Of a stretch of 64,000 nt of DNA, positions 26,953-35,912 are shown piece after piece. Positions within the stretch are counted from its first letter, which is position 1, and every line of letters starts with the position of its first letter. Source of the DNA: CAZLWA01 sp964563165 (GTDB lineage: Bacteria; CLD3; SB21); NCBI GenBank assembly GCA_964563165.1, contig CAZLWA010000030.1, positions 1 through 64,000 on the forward strand, written 5' to 3'. The notes under the pieces were generated by a model. It saw only the letters and a program-made list of their open reading frames with translations, had not been told where the DNA came from and did not search any database. Both the position numbers and the translations under genes were made by a program.

Positions 26953-28248
26953 TCAGACGCCCTGTTTGACTTTATCCACCCGCACCTGCTGTATTTGCCG
27001 CGCAGACTTTTTTGTGACCCGGAAGATCAAATTGGAGTAGGTAATATCCTCCGAAAGACCCGGGATGTGTCCCGCATGATCGTTCAGGAATCCCGCCAGC
27101 GTTTCGTAATTGGAATCTTCGGGCAGCGAGGATTGAAATTGCCGATTGAACTCATCAATGCGCATCTTGGCGCTGACGGTAAAACTGCCGTCCGGCTGCG
27201 CTTCAAATTCTTTTTTCTCATCGTCGTATTCGTCCTGAATTTGTCCGACGATCCTTTCCAGAATATTTTCCAGGGTCACAATACCGCTCACACCGCCGAA
27301 TTCGTCGATGACGACGCCCAGATGAACGCGCTGCTGTAAGAAATCCTGCATGAGTTTACTGATACTTGTGGTTTCCGGCGCGAAATACACCGGCCGTAAT
27401 ATTTGTTCAAAATTGTTTTGCGGCTGCGCCCGGTCAATTTTAAAAAGATCTTTGACGTATAAAATGCCGATGACCGAATCGATCGCTTCACGGTAGACGA
27501 GGATCCTTGTGAATCCGCTTTCGACAGCCGCCTTGAAATTTTCATCGAACGGCGTTTCAATATCCAGGGCAAATACGTCCGTGCGCGGCACCATGATCTC
27601 CCGCACCGTCGTTTCGGTAAAATCAAAAATATTTTCGATCAATTTGAATTCGGTCGCGTCAATCACGCCGCTCTTGCGGCCGTCGGCGATGAGCAGGCGG
27701 ATTTCTTCTTCCGAATGAGAGCGTTCGTGCCCCTCGACGGGCGATATGCCGACCGCTTTCAGGATGAAATTTGAGCTCGCATTCAGAAAAACAATGAACG
27801 GCTTGAACATCATGTAGAATAATTTGAGCGGATAGGCGACGAACAGCACGGCCGGAACGGGATATTGAATGGCGGCGTATTTCGGGGCTTGCTCGCCGAA
27901 CGTGACATGGAAAAATGTGATGATGGAAAGCCCAACAGTGAACGAAATAACCTCGATGACCTTCGGGTTATCGATTCCGAAAAAGAGAAGACCCGGCTGG
28001 ATCAACCGCGCTACGAGCGGCTCGCCGATCCAGCCGAGCGCAATGCTGGCCACCGTGACGCCCAGCTGCGAAGCCGACAAATAGGCGTCCAGATGAGATA
28101 TGATCTCCTTTGCCAGTTTAGCGCGGCGGTTGCCTTTCAGTATCATTTCGATCTGCGTGGATCGAACTTTCACGATGGCAAATTCTGCGGCTACAAAGAA
28201 TCCATTTATGAGGATCAGAAAAACGACAACGGTTATTTCAAATAGCAC
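26953..28248 (-). CDS. CNNM/CorC (hemolysin C family) membrane protein
   Basis: A 431-residue protein of the DUF21-CBS-CorC_HlyC class, linked to magnesium or cobalt efflux. N-terminal DUF21 membrane domain with about four helices (residues 1-180), two CBS domains (about 205-330, starting REIMVPRTDVFALD), and the C-terminal CorC_HlyC domain (FTVSAKMRIDEFNRQF). The GTG start has a good GAAGGAG. Confidence 0.93.
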   Translation of the reverse strand: MLFEITVVVFLILINGFFVAAEFAIVKVRSTQIEMILKGNRRAKLAKEIISHLDAYLSASQLGVTVASIALGWIGEPLVARLIQPGLLFFGIDNPKVIEVISFTVGLSIITFFHVTFGEQAPKYAAIQYPVPAVLFVAYPLKLFYMMFKPFIVFLNASSNFILKAVGISPVEGHERSHSEEEIRLLIADGRKSGVIDATEFKLIENIFDFTETTVREIMVPRTDVFALDIETPFDENFKAAVESGFTRILVYREAIDSVIGILYVKDLFKIDRAQPQNNFEQILRPVYFAPETTSISKLMQDFLQQRVHLGVVIDEFGGVSGIVTLENILERIVGQIQDEYDDEKKEFEAQPDGSFTVSAKMRIDEFNRQFQSSLPEDSNYETLAGFLNDHAGHIPGLSEDITYSNLIFRVTKKSARQIQQVRVDKVKQGV

Positions 28249-28327
28249 GGTACTCCTTCGGCCATGTAAATGCAGAAGGCAATCTTAACCAAAGATTACC
28301 TTTTGTTCTGAACCTGTGCAAGATTTC

Positions 28328-29887
28328 TTATTTTCTGCCCTTGATAAATTCCCGGACTATTTTATCAATGTCCGTTTCCGCCAGGGACGAGGAGCCGTAA
28401 CTTTTAGCGGATTCCGTTTTCGGAGACGGCGTATCCCGATTTAATTTCTTAGGCCGTGAGTCGAACGTGGGAACATGGGTGCCCGTTAAGGAACTGTCCG
28501 AAGCGGCGGAAGATCGTGATTTTCCGTGAACGAGCGTCGATGTGAACGGCCGAATTTCGAAAGCCAGGCGCTTGATATTGATCAAATGCGTCGGCATGAT
28601 GTTGTCCGTCGTGATCGAACCGCCCAGCGTGCCCGGGCCGAGCGTCATGGACGGCGCCACGCCGGTCGTGTATCCGACGGCGCCCAGGGTCGCGACCGTG
28701 TTGACGCAAATGCGGAATGCCGGTTTTTCCAAACCGAATTTCATGATCACATCCATATTCGACGAATGGATGGACATCGTATGTCCGATACCGCCGTAAT
28801 TCAGGATCTTAATGCAGAGTTCGCATCCTTCCTCCCAACCGCTCACAAAGAACATCGACAGTACCGGCGATAATTTTTCAGCCGAAAGCGGATCGGTTTT
28901 CCCGACTTCCTTGCAAGGCACCACCAGTATCGTGGCATCGGCCGGAACGGAAAAGCCGGCTTTCTGCGCGATCACCGGGGCAGGCAATCCGACGATCTCC
29001 GGATTCAGTCTACCGCGGGGGAACATCAATTTTTCCAATTTGGTCTTCTCCTCGTCCGAACAAACATGCGCCCGGTTGGCTTTCAATTCTTTCAGTACCT
29101 GGTCTTTCAGTGACGCGTCGGCTACGAGCGAATTTTCCGAAGAGCAAAGCAACCCGTAATCAAAACATTTTCCCGCCACAATGTCCGCGACGGCTTTTTT
29201 CACGTTTGCCGTCTTTTCAATGAATGCAGGCACATTACCTGAGCCGACGCCCAGAGCCGGCTTGCCGGATGTGTAGGCTTCGTGAACAATCCCATGGCCT
29301 CCGGTGGCAAGGATCACGGACGTTTCCGGACAACGCAGCAGCGCCTGCGTTCCCTCGATCGTCGGATGCTCCATGCAGGCGATCAGGCCTTTCGGCGCCC
29401 CGTTCGCTTCGGCAGCTTTGCGCAAAATTTCCGCCGCTGCAAACGTGCATCGTGCCGCGCGCGGATGCGGCGCAATGGCGATGCCATTGCCGGCTTTGAG
29501 GGAAATTAAAATCTTGTACATGACCGTGGACGTGGGATTGGTCGTAGGGATAATTGCCGCAACAACGCCCATGGGAACGGCAATCTCGTATAATTTTCTT
29601 TTTTCGTCGTGAAGAATGACGCCGACGGTTTTCATGTCTTTGATATACTCGTAAACGTCTTTGGTGCCGAATTGGTTCTTAACGATCTTGTCTTCGTATC
29701 GTCCCATCTTGGTTTCTTCGACGGTCATTTTTGCCAAAGACTGCGCGGCGGCGTACCCGGCATCCGCCATGGCTTTTACGACCTTGTCCACCTGAGCCTG
29801 GGAGAATTTGGCGAATTCTTTTTGCGCCGCGTGGGCCGTCCGCGCTGCGTCCCGAGCCTCTTGTACGGAAATCAGATCTTTATCCAT
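28328..29887 (-). CDS. CoA-acylating aldehyde dehydrogenase with encapsulation-like C-terminal tail
   Basis: A 519-residue enzyme of the EutE/PduP group that converts an aldehyde to its acyl-CoA with NAD. The catalytic Cys is C248 in DYGLLCSSENS; PTTNPTSTVMYKIL and GSGNVPAF are family motifs. After the enzyme core (to about 450) comes a Ser/Pro/Thr-rich linker and then an amphipathic helix, LAETDIDKIVREFIKGRK, at the very end. This linker-plus-helix form matches the encapsulation peptides that target aldehyde dehydrogenases into bacterial microcompartments. No shell-protein gene is in the window. The exact aldehyde is unknown. Confidence 0.9.
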   Translation of the reverse strand: MDKDLISVQEARDAARTAHAAQKEFAKFSQAQVDKVVKAMADAGYAAAQSLAKMTVEETKMGRYEDKIVKNQFGTKDVYEYIKDMKTVGVILHDEKRKLYEIAVPMGVVAAIIPTTNPTSTVMYKILISLKAGNGIAIAPHPRAARCTFAAAEILRKAAEANGAPKGLIACMEHPTIEGTQALLRCPETSVILATGGHGIVHEAYTSGKPALGVGSGNVPAFIEKTANVKKAVADIVAGKCFDYGLLCSSENSLVADASLKDQVLKELKANRAHVCSDEEKTKLEKLMFPRGRLNPEIVGLPAPVIAQKAGFSVPADATILVVPCKEVGKTDPLSAEKLSPVLSMFFVSGWEEGCELCIKILNYGGIGHTMSIHSSNMDVIMKFGLEKPAFRICVNTVATLGAVGYTTGVAPSMTLGPGTLGGSITTDNIMPTHLINIKRLAFEIRPFTSTLVHGKSRSSAASDSSLTGTHVPTFDSRPKKLNRDTPSPKTESAKSYGSSSLAETDIDKIVREFIKGRK

Positions 29888-30093
29888 GAAGAAAGAATGT
29901 TTGATACGTTATTTGTAGAATATAGAAATTAAAGAAAAGAACTTCATGAACCGAGCTCAAGGCCGATTTTTCGACCCGGGCTCAAAATATTGAAAGAGCA
30001 ACCGCCTGCACACACCGTCGGCTCGCAGGCACATGAACTGTGTTTTTTACGGCGTCCGGTGTGCTCATCACCATCAAAGGCGCGGCGTAATTA

Positions 30094-30252
30094 TTATCCC
30101 GCCAATGCCTTATCAATCTGAGCTTGCGTGGCAAAACCTTTCGCAATGATCACTTCGCCGATCTTTTTTCCGGACGCCGCCTGTTCTTTGAGGCATTCAT
30201 CCAGCTGCGCCTGCGTAATCACACCCATACTGACCAGTTTGTCTCCTAACAT
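30094..30252 (-). CDS. Orphan GspE-N/MshEN-type mini protein
   Basis: A 52-residue reading frame with a good AAAGGA ribosome site. The sequence (LGDKLVSMGVITQAQLDE, then GKKIGEVIIAKGFATQAQ) is the helical repeat of the type II secretion ATPase N-terminal domain, which in MshE binds cyclic di-GMP. Here it is a whole protein with no ATPase attached. It lies between the aldehyde dehydrogenase gene and fadJ on the same strand. Part of the family's ligand-binding motif (a run of L-G-x-x-L) is visible; binding is inference. Confidence 0.75.
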   Translation of the reverse strand: MLGDKLVSMGVITQAQLDECLKEQAASGKKIGEVIIAKGFATQAQIDKALAG

Positions 30253-30294
30253 GACCCGTTCCTTTCCAGATTAAGTTGACTCATTTTAACACAT

Positions 30295-30440
30295 AAAAAC
30301 TTCAAATTCCAATGGCCAAGTTACAAATAAATTTCAAATTTCAAAACCAAGTTTTTCTGCCGGAATTGGTATTTGAATTTTGTTTGGCATTTGTTTTTCG
30401 GATTTTGGGATTTAATCACCGTCGCGTCTTAGGGCCTTTG
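30295..30440. repeat. AT-rich imperfect inverted repeat upstream of the mini protein gene
   Basis: The left arm contains AAATTCCAAT and AAATTTCAAATTTC; the right arm contains GGTATTTGAATTTTG and GGCATTTG. They can fold into a long imperfect hairpin. A fragment of the CGCAAAG-type repeat family (CTTTGTGGCGCAGAAG) follows near 30435. No gene seen. Confidence 0.5.
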
Positions 30441-30451
30441 TGGCGCAGAAG

Positions 30452-32599
30452 TTAAGAATTATAAAATTTCTTTCCCGACTTGTTCATTTGAATCAGATAA
30501 TCACACGGCCGGAATCTGACGCCGAATCGTTGTGAGAATTCTTCCAGGCGCATGACAATTTTGTCAATGCCTTCGGAATCCGCATAGCGCATCAGTCCGC
30601 CGCGGAACGGCGGGAATCCGGTTCCGAATATCATGCCGATTTCTATATCATCGACGCTTCCGACAATGCCTTCGGACAAACACATCGCCGCCTCGTTGAC
30701 CATCGTATACGTCATCCGCTCCACCATTTCTTCGGGCGTTAGGGCCGCCGCCACCTCGGGTTGGATCAGAGAATAGATTTTTTCATCCACGGCCGCAGAT
30801 TTGCCGGCATGAATATAAAAACCCAGCTTTCCTTTTTTACCGAGCCGTTGGTCCTGGTGCAGTTTTTCAACCGCGTGGGATCCCTGGACGCGGGAGCCAA
30901 ATGCGCTTTCAAATATTTTTCCGACTTTGTAAGCTACGTCAATTCCTATTTCATCGAGCAGCAAACACGGACCCATCGGCATGCCGAAATCGGTCATCGC
31001 TTTATCCAGCATATCCACACGGACCCCTTCCTCCAGTAAAAAGCCGGCTTCATTAAGATAGGGCATCAGCAAACGGTTGACGAGAAATCCCGGGCCGTCT
31101 TTGACAACGATCGGCGTCTTGCCTAATTTCTTGGCAAACGCATAAATGGCTGCTACCGCCGAATCCGACGTTCGTTTACCGCGGATAATTTCCACCAGCG
31201 GCATACGGTGTACGGGATTGAAGAAATGCATACCTATGAAGTTCTCCGGTGATTTACTGGCCTTCGCCATTTCGGTAATGGAGAGGGACGACGTATTGGA
31301 GGCAAGAATGCAGTTACGGTTCAGGTTGGGTGAAATCTCCGCGATGACTTTTTTCTTAATATCCATATTTTCGACGATCGCTTCCACAACGACCTCACAC
31401 CTTCCGAATCCCTGATAATCAAGTGTTCCGGAGATCAGGCTCATTTTGCGCTTGAACTCCGGTTTGGTCAATCGCCGGCTTTTCAACTGACGGTCGTAAA
31501 GTTTTTTTGCCGCATCGAGCCCGAGCGCGACCGCCGGATGATTAATATCTTTTAAACGCACTTCAACATTATTATTTGAAAATAAATAGGCGATGCCGCC
31601 GCCCATCACACCGGCGCCCAGAACTCCGGCGTATGTGATCGAAGGAGCCTTAATACTTTTACCCGCAACGCCCGTGCTTTTCTTAATGTCTTCGGTGAGC
31701 CGGAAAATCCGGATCAAATTTTTCGAGATCGGCGTAGCGACCATTTCGCCCAAATAACGCGCTTCAATCTCCAACCCCTCTGCCAGCGGTTTGGAAAAGC
31801 CTTCCCGGACTGCCTGCAAAGCCCTGAGCGGCGCCGGATAGCGGCCCTTGGTTTCTTTCAAAACGCTTTTAAGCGCCTGGCTGTAAATAATTCCTTTTCC
31901 CAGGGTTTCCAGAAAAATATTGAAGAATCCTTTGACTTTCCGGTGTTCGATATATTTTGAATGCTTGCCGGCTAAAATTTCCCGGACAAATTCATCCGCA
32001 TACCTTTCGGCGAACGCGGACGGAATGACTTTATCCACGAGCCCGTTTTTGTATGCGCGGACGGCATCCAGCGTTTTGCCCGATAAGATGAGCGGCAGCG
32101 CCCGCTGCAATCCGATCAGGCGCGGCATACGCTGCGTTCCGCCGAATCCAGGAATGATGCCGAGCATCACTTCCGGTAAAGCGATTTTTGTTTTGGGAGA
32201 GTCCGTGGCGAGGCGGTAATGACACGCCAGCGCGAGTTCCGTGCCGCCGCCCATCGAAATGCCGTTGATCAATACGACTACCGGAAATGGTAACTGTTCG
32301 ATCTTTGCAAAAACGGCCTGTCCGCGGGAAGCCGCTTGTTCTCCCGCCTTTGCGTCGGTCATATTTTTGATTTCTTCAATATCCGCCCCGACAATGAAAA
32401 TGCCGTCCTTGGCGCTCGAAATCACACAGGCATCGATGGACGAGGCCTGCGCGCGCATCTGATCCGCCGCACGATCCAGGGACTGCATCACCGGCGTAGA
32501 AAGCTTGTTGAATTTTTCGTTCGGATAGTCAAAAACAAGATACGCGATCTTGTTTTTAACCGTGAGCGACATGCCGAATAGTTTTTCCATAAGTTCCAT
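30452..32599 (-). CDS. fadJ: Fatty acid oxidation complex alpha subunit (enoyl-CoA hydratase/3-hydroxyacyl-CoA dehydrogenase)
   Basis: A 715-residue bifunctional beta-oxidation enzyme. The N-terminal crotonase domain (about 1-200) has the oxyanion segment FIVGADIEEI and the NGISMGGGTELALACHYR region. The NAD-binding domain begins at about residue 325 (GVLGAGVMGGGIAYLFSNNN) and the HHFNP-like motif reads GMHFFNPVHRMPLVEI. The C-terminal dehydrogenase domains are complete. The thiolase partner (fadI/fadA) is not adjacent. Start at 32599 or MSLTVKN at 32572. Confidence 0.95.
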   Translation of the reverse strand: MELMEKLFGMSLTVKNKIAYLVFDYPNEKFNKLSTPVMQSLDRAADQMRAQASSIDACVISSAKDGIFIVGADIEEIKNMTDAKAGEQAASRGQAVFAKIEQLPFPVVVLINGISMGGGTELALACHYRLATDSPKTKIALPEVMLGIIPGFGGTQRMPRLIGLQRALPLILSGKTLDAVRAYKNGLVDKVIPSAFAERYADEFVREILAGKHSKYIEHRKVKGFFNIFLETLGKGIIYSQALKSVLKETKGRYPAPLRALQAVREGFSKPLAEGLEIEARYLGEMVATPISKNLIRIFRLTEDIKKSTGVAGKSIKAPSITYAGVLGAGVMGGGIAYLFSNNNVEVRLKDINHPAVALGLDAAKKLYDRQLKSRRLTKPEFKRKMSLISGTLDYQGFGRCEVVVEAIVENMDIKKKVIAEISPNLNRNCILASNTSSLSITEMAKASKSPENFIGMHFFNPVHRMPLVEIIRGKRTSDSAVAAIYAFAKKLGKTPIVVKDGPGFLVNRLLMPYLNEAGFLLEEGVRVDMLDKAMTDFGMPMGPCLLLDEIGIDVAYKVGKIFESAFGSRVQGSHAVEKLHQDQRLGKKGKLGFYIHAGKSAAVDEKIYSLIQPEVAAALTPEEMVERMTYTMVNEAAMCLSEGIVGSVDDIEIGMIFGTGFPPFRGGLMRYADSEGIDKIVMRLEEFSQRFGVRFRPCDYLIQMNKSGKKFYNS

Positions 32600-32667
32600 T
32601 TCTGGTCATAAACGGCCAAGAATAATAACTAATAACTGATAACTACTAACTACTACTACTAACTAAA

Positions 32668-33660
32668 CTAAGGTACTTCGATTTTATTGATGATTTGCGT
32701 TACCACCTCTTCGCTGGTCATTTCTTCCGCTTCCGCTTCGTACGTGAGGATCACGCGATGCCGGAACACGTCCATGGCGATCGCGCGCACGTCTTCGGGA
32801 ATCACGTACCCGCGCCGTTTGATAAATGCAAAGGCTTTCGACGCGAGGATCAGATTGATCGAGGCGCGCGGCGACGCGCCGTAATGGATGAGCGGTCTCA
32901 GATCCGGCAAACCGAATTTATCCGGATGCCGCGTCGCGAAAACCAGATCCACGACGTAGTTTTCAATTTTTTCATCCACGTAAATGTCGTTTACCGTTTT
33001 TCGTGCACGCAAAATTTCTTCGGGTTTCACGATCGGTTTGAGCTGAACTTTGTTGTTGGTATTCCCCATGCGCCGGATGATCTCCAATTCTTCCTCCCGG
33101 GACGGATAGCCGATCTTCAATTTCAGCATGAAGCGGTCGACCTGCGCTTCCGGCAGCGGATAAGTGCCTTCCTGCTCGATCGGATTTTGCGTCGCCAGAA
33201 CGAGAAACGGCTCCTCGAGTATATGCGTCGTGTCGCTGATCGTGACCTGCCGTTCCTGCATCGCTTCCAATAGCGCGCTCTGCACTTTCGCCGGCGAGCG
33301 GTTAATTTCGTCCGCCAAAATCAAATTGGAAAAGATAGGACCCTTGCGCGTCAAAAATTTTCCGTCCTTTTGGTTGTACATCAGCGTTCCGAGCAGATCG
33401 GCCGGAAGCAGGTCGGGCGTAAATTGAATACGCTGAAATTTCGTCTGAATCGTTTGCGCCAGCGTTTTGATGGCCAGCGTTTTGGCCAGCCCCGGAACGC
33501 CTTCCAACAAGATATGTCCGTTGGAGAAAAGCGCGACCATCAGCCGCTCGAGCATATATTTTTGCCCCACGATCACGCGGCCTATTTCATTCAGGATATG
33601 ATCTACAAAGGCGCTTTCCAGGTGAATGCGCTCATTGAGTTCCTTAATATCCATTGCCAT
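32668..33660 (-). CDS. MoxR-family AAA+ ATPase
   Basis: A 330-residue MoxR ATPase. Walker A GVPGLAKT, Walker B and sensor region LILADEINRSPAKVQSALLEAM, arginine-finger region EQEGTYPLPEAQVDRFMLK. Such proteins help mature or assemble enzyme or envelope complexes. The frame is open to 33738, but the ATG at 33660, 4 bases after the stop of the SpoIIE gene and with CGGAG in place, is the likely start. The usual downstream partners (DUF58 and von Willebrand A proteins) are absent; fadJ follows instead. Confidence 0.93.
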   Translation of the reverse strand: MAMDIKELNERIHLESAFVDHILNEIGRVIVGQKYMLERLMVALFSNGHILLEGVPGLAKTLAIKTLAQTIQTKFQRIQFTPDLLPADLLGTLMYNQKDGKFLTRKGPIFSNLILADEINRSPAKVQSALLEAMQERQVTISDTTHILEEPFLVLATQNPIEQEGTYPLPEAQVDRFMLKLKIGYPSREEELEIIRRMGNTNNKVQLKPIVKPEEILRARKTVNDIYVDEKIENYVVDLVFATRHPDKFGLPDLRPLIHYGASPRASINLILASKAFAFIKRRGYVIPEDVRAIAMDVFRHRVILTYEAEAEEMTSEEVVTQIINKIEVP

Positions 33661-33664
33661 ACTG

Positions 33665-35629
33665 TTACTCCGACTGTTTTTGTCCGATTTTAATGACCAC
33701 CAGCGTAATATCGTCCTGCTGTTCGGAATCCGGCGCAAAGGCCGAAACCTCCTGAATAATTTTATTTTGAATTTCTTTCGCAGAGGCGGTGCGGTTCTGC
33801 TGAATGATTTTTTTCAAACGCTCCTCGCCAAATAAGTCCTGTTCCTCGCTGAAGGCTTCCGTAACGCCGTCGGTGTAGAGCACCAGAATATCTCCGGATT
33901 CCAGGTCCTGCGCCGTTTGGGTGAATTCCTGATTCAGCATGAATCCCAGTACAATGCCTCCTTCTTCAAGTTTCAGCCATTCGCCGGATTTCTTTAGAAC
34001 CAGCGGCGGGTTGTGGCCGGCGTTGGTGTAATACATCACGAGATTTTGAAAATCAATGATGCAGTAAAAAAACGTCGCGTAGCGGCCTTCCGCCGTATTC
34101 GCGCACAAAACATTATTAAGAGCGCTGACCACTTCCGAACTCATTTTGAATTCGCGCACCATACCGCGGTAACTGGTGAACAGCACCGACATCATGATCG
34201 CGCCCGGCACGCCTTTACCCGCGACGTCGCCGATGCAGACTCCGATCTGCGATTCGCTCAGCTTGATCACATCGTAGAAATCGCCTCCGACAGCGTTGCA
34301 TTGGATGTTGCGCGCGGACATTTCCAGATTGGGAACGGCAGGCAGGTTCTGCGGAAGTATGGCCTGCTGAAGCTTGCCGGCAATTTTTAATTCTTTTTCC
34401 AGCTCATCGTTGCGGATCGCTTCCTCGCTGAGCTGAGCGTTCTTGATCGCGATGCCGGCTTCGCCTGCCAGCGCGCTCAGAATATCGAGATAGCCTTCGT
34501 GGTACGCGCCCAGTTTGTCGCTTTCCAGATTCAGCACGCCGATCACCGTACTGCCGTCATTGATGGGGACGGTGATCTGAGATTGCGTGTCTTCCCGGAC
34601 CAAAATATAATGTTCATCAAAATTCACGTCTTTCACGATAATGGGTTTGCCGATATTGACAACATGTCCGATCAAGCCCATGCCGACTTTTATCTTCAGT
34701 TGATCCAGTACTTTTTCGTTGTACCCGCGTACCACGGCGCGCTCGATGTCCTGATTGGTCTCGTTGACCAAAAAAATGCCCGCCGCGTCATAAGGCACGA
34801 TAGACTGGATCGCATCCAGGATCATATCGAGTAATTTTTCGAGGTGAATTTCGGAATTGAATTTTTTTGCGACTCCCAGTATAAGTTCTTTTTCCGTCAC
34901 ACTTTTCCGCAACTGCGCATAAAGGCGTGCATTTTCCAGCGTGTGCCCCACGCGCTGGAGCGATTGCCACAGGATCTTTTTGTCTTCGCCGGAGAGTTCA
35001 TAGCGGTCATTCGATTCAGGCCCCACCGCTATGATGCCGCTTACGCCGTCCTTTTCAAATAACGGGATGATATATTTACTACCCTCGTGCTTCAGGACGT
35101 CCAGAGAATATTGCGGCGCGTGACCGTTTTCAGATTGCAGGATCTCCTCGGCCCCGAGAACCCGGCGCCGCTCAAAGATTTTGTCATAGTAAGGCATATC
35201 CGTTTTTATTTTTCGGGTCTGCAATCCGGCGCTGCCGGTGGAACTTACCAAAGAGAACATCTCCGGGATTTTCAGGTACAGCGATACATGTCCCACGTCG
35301 AGAATCGTGCGTAATTTTTCGGTCATCAGATCCGCCATTTCCTTGTAAGAGAGGCTCGAGGACAGTTTCGAATCCAGGCGCCGAAGCCGTTCCTGGCGTC
35401 GGTAAAAATAATTGAATAAGATCTTCTTGATGTATAGTTCGATCAGCTTGCGCAGCGGTTCATAGATGACGACGATGAGGAAGGCCTCGATGGATAGTTG
35501 ATAGATATCCTTGACGCGTGGAAAATATTTTTCGAAAATGAACTCGTTGGTGAGAAATATCACCACGAATATGAAGACGAGCATTCCATAGAGAAGCAAG
35601 TCGTGAAATCGTCGGAGCAGTTTGAACAT
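33665..35629 (-). CDS. SpoIIE-type phosphatase with GAF domains
   Basis: A 654-residue signalling phosphatase. Two membrane segments at the N-terminus (LLYGMLVFIFVVIFLTNEF, IEAFLIVVIYEPL), a GAF-like region (about 95-230), a second clear GAF domain (about 245-400: LDMILDAIQSIVPYDAAGIF, GHVVNIGKPIIVKDV), a coiled helix, then a PP2C domain (NAVGGDFYDV, GDVAGKGVPGA, TNAGHNPPL, YTDGVTEAFS, QQDDITLV). It is coupled to the MoxR gene. No STAS or kinase gene is next to it, unlike the cassette at 18.6 kb. Confidence 0.93.
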   Translation of the reverse strand: MFKLLRRFHDLLLYGMLVFIFVVIFLTNEFIFEKYFPRVKDIYQLSIEAFLIVVIYEPLRKLIELYIKKILFNYFYRRQERLRRLDSKLSSSLSYKEMADLMTEKLRTILDVGHVSLYLKIPEMFSLVSSTGSAGLQTRKIKTDMPYYDKIFERRRVLGAEEILQSENGHAPQYSLDVLKHEGSKYIIPLFEKDGVSGIIAVGPESNDRYELSGEDKKILWQSLQRVGHTLENARLYAQLRKSVTEKELILGVAKKFNSEIHLEKLLDMILDAIQSIVPYDAAGIFLVNETNQDIERAVVRGYNEKVLDQLKIKVGMGLIGHVVNIGKPIIVKDVNFDEHYILVREDTQSQITVPINDGSTVIGVLNLESDKLGAYHEGYLDILSALAGEAGIAIKNAQLSEEAIRNDELEKELKIAGKLQQAILPQNLPAVPNLEMSARNIQCNAVGGDFYDVIKLSESQIGVCIGDVAGKGVPGAIMMSVLFTSYRGMVREFKMSSEVVSALNNVLCANTAEGRYATFFYCIIDFQNLVMYYTNAGHNPPLVLKKSGEWLKLEEGGIVLGFMLNQEFTQTAQDLESGDILVLYTDGVTEAFSEEQDLFGEERLKKIIQQNRTASAKEIQNKIIQEVSAFAPDSEQQDDITLVVIKIGQKQSE

Positions 35630-35707
35630 AATGGTAAACTAATTCAGATGGGTCCATTCGAAAAAAATCGGGATAATATAGGCGGCGAGCGGTAAAAATT
35701 CAAGCAC

Positions 35708-35739
35708 AAAAAAGCCCCGCAGTGGTGAGCCTGCGAGGC
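35708..35739 (-). terminator. Rho-independent terminator for the T9SS-protein unit
   Basis: Read on the minus strand: GCCTCGCAG, 8-base loop, CTGCGGGGC, then six T. It lies about 175 bases after the stop of the gene at 35913-37703 and before the SpoIIE gene. Confidence 0.8.
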
Positions 35740-35749
35740 CCTGAAAGCT

Positions 35750-35897
35750 TTACCGCAAAGGACGCCAAGAAACTCACGCGAAGGGCGCCAAGATTTTTTT
35801 TGTGGTTTTGCGCGTCCTGCTCTTAGAATCTTTATGCGCTCTTTGCGCCCTGATCGGTTATGGATTTTCGCTGTAGGGCGATTTGGCAAATCGCCCT
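35750..35897. repeat. CGCAAAG-type repeat and short palindrome
   Basis: Positions 35754-35855 hold words of the ACCGCAAAGGACGCC / GCGCTCTTTGCGCCC type, arranged roughly as an inverted repeat; the same words recur at 39347-39390 and 46306-46357. At 35875-35897 is an 11-base perfect stem, AGGGCGATTTG, with a one-base loop, a relative of the palindrome inside the transposase gene at 2667. No gene here. Confidence 0.75.
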
Positions 35898-35912
35898 GCG
35901 CTAAATAAATTC

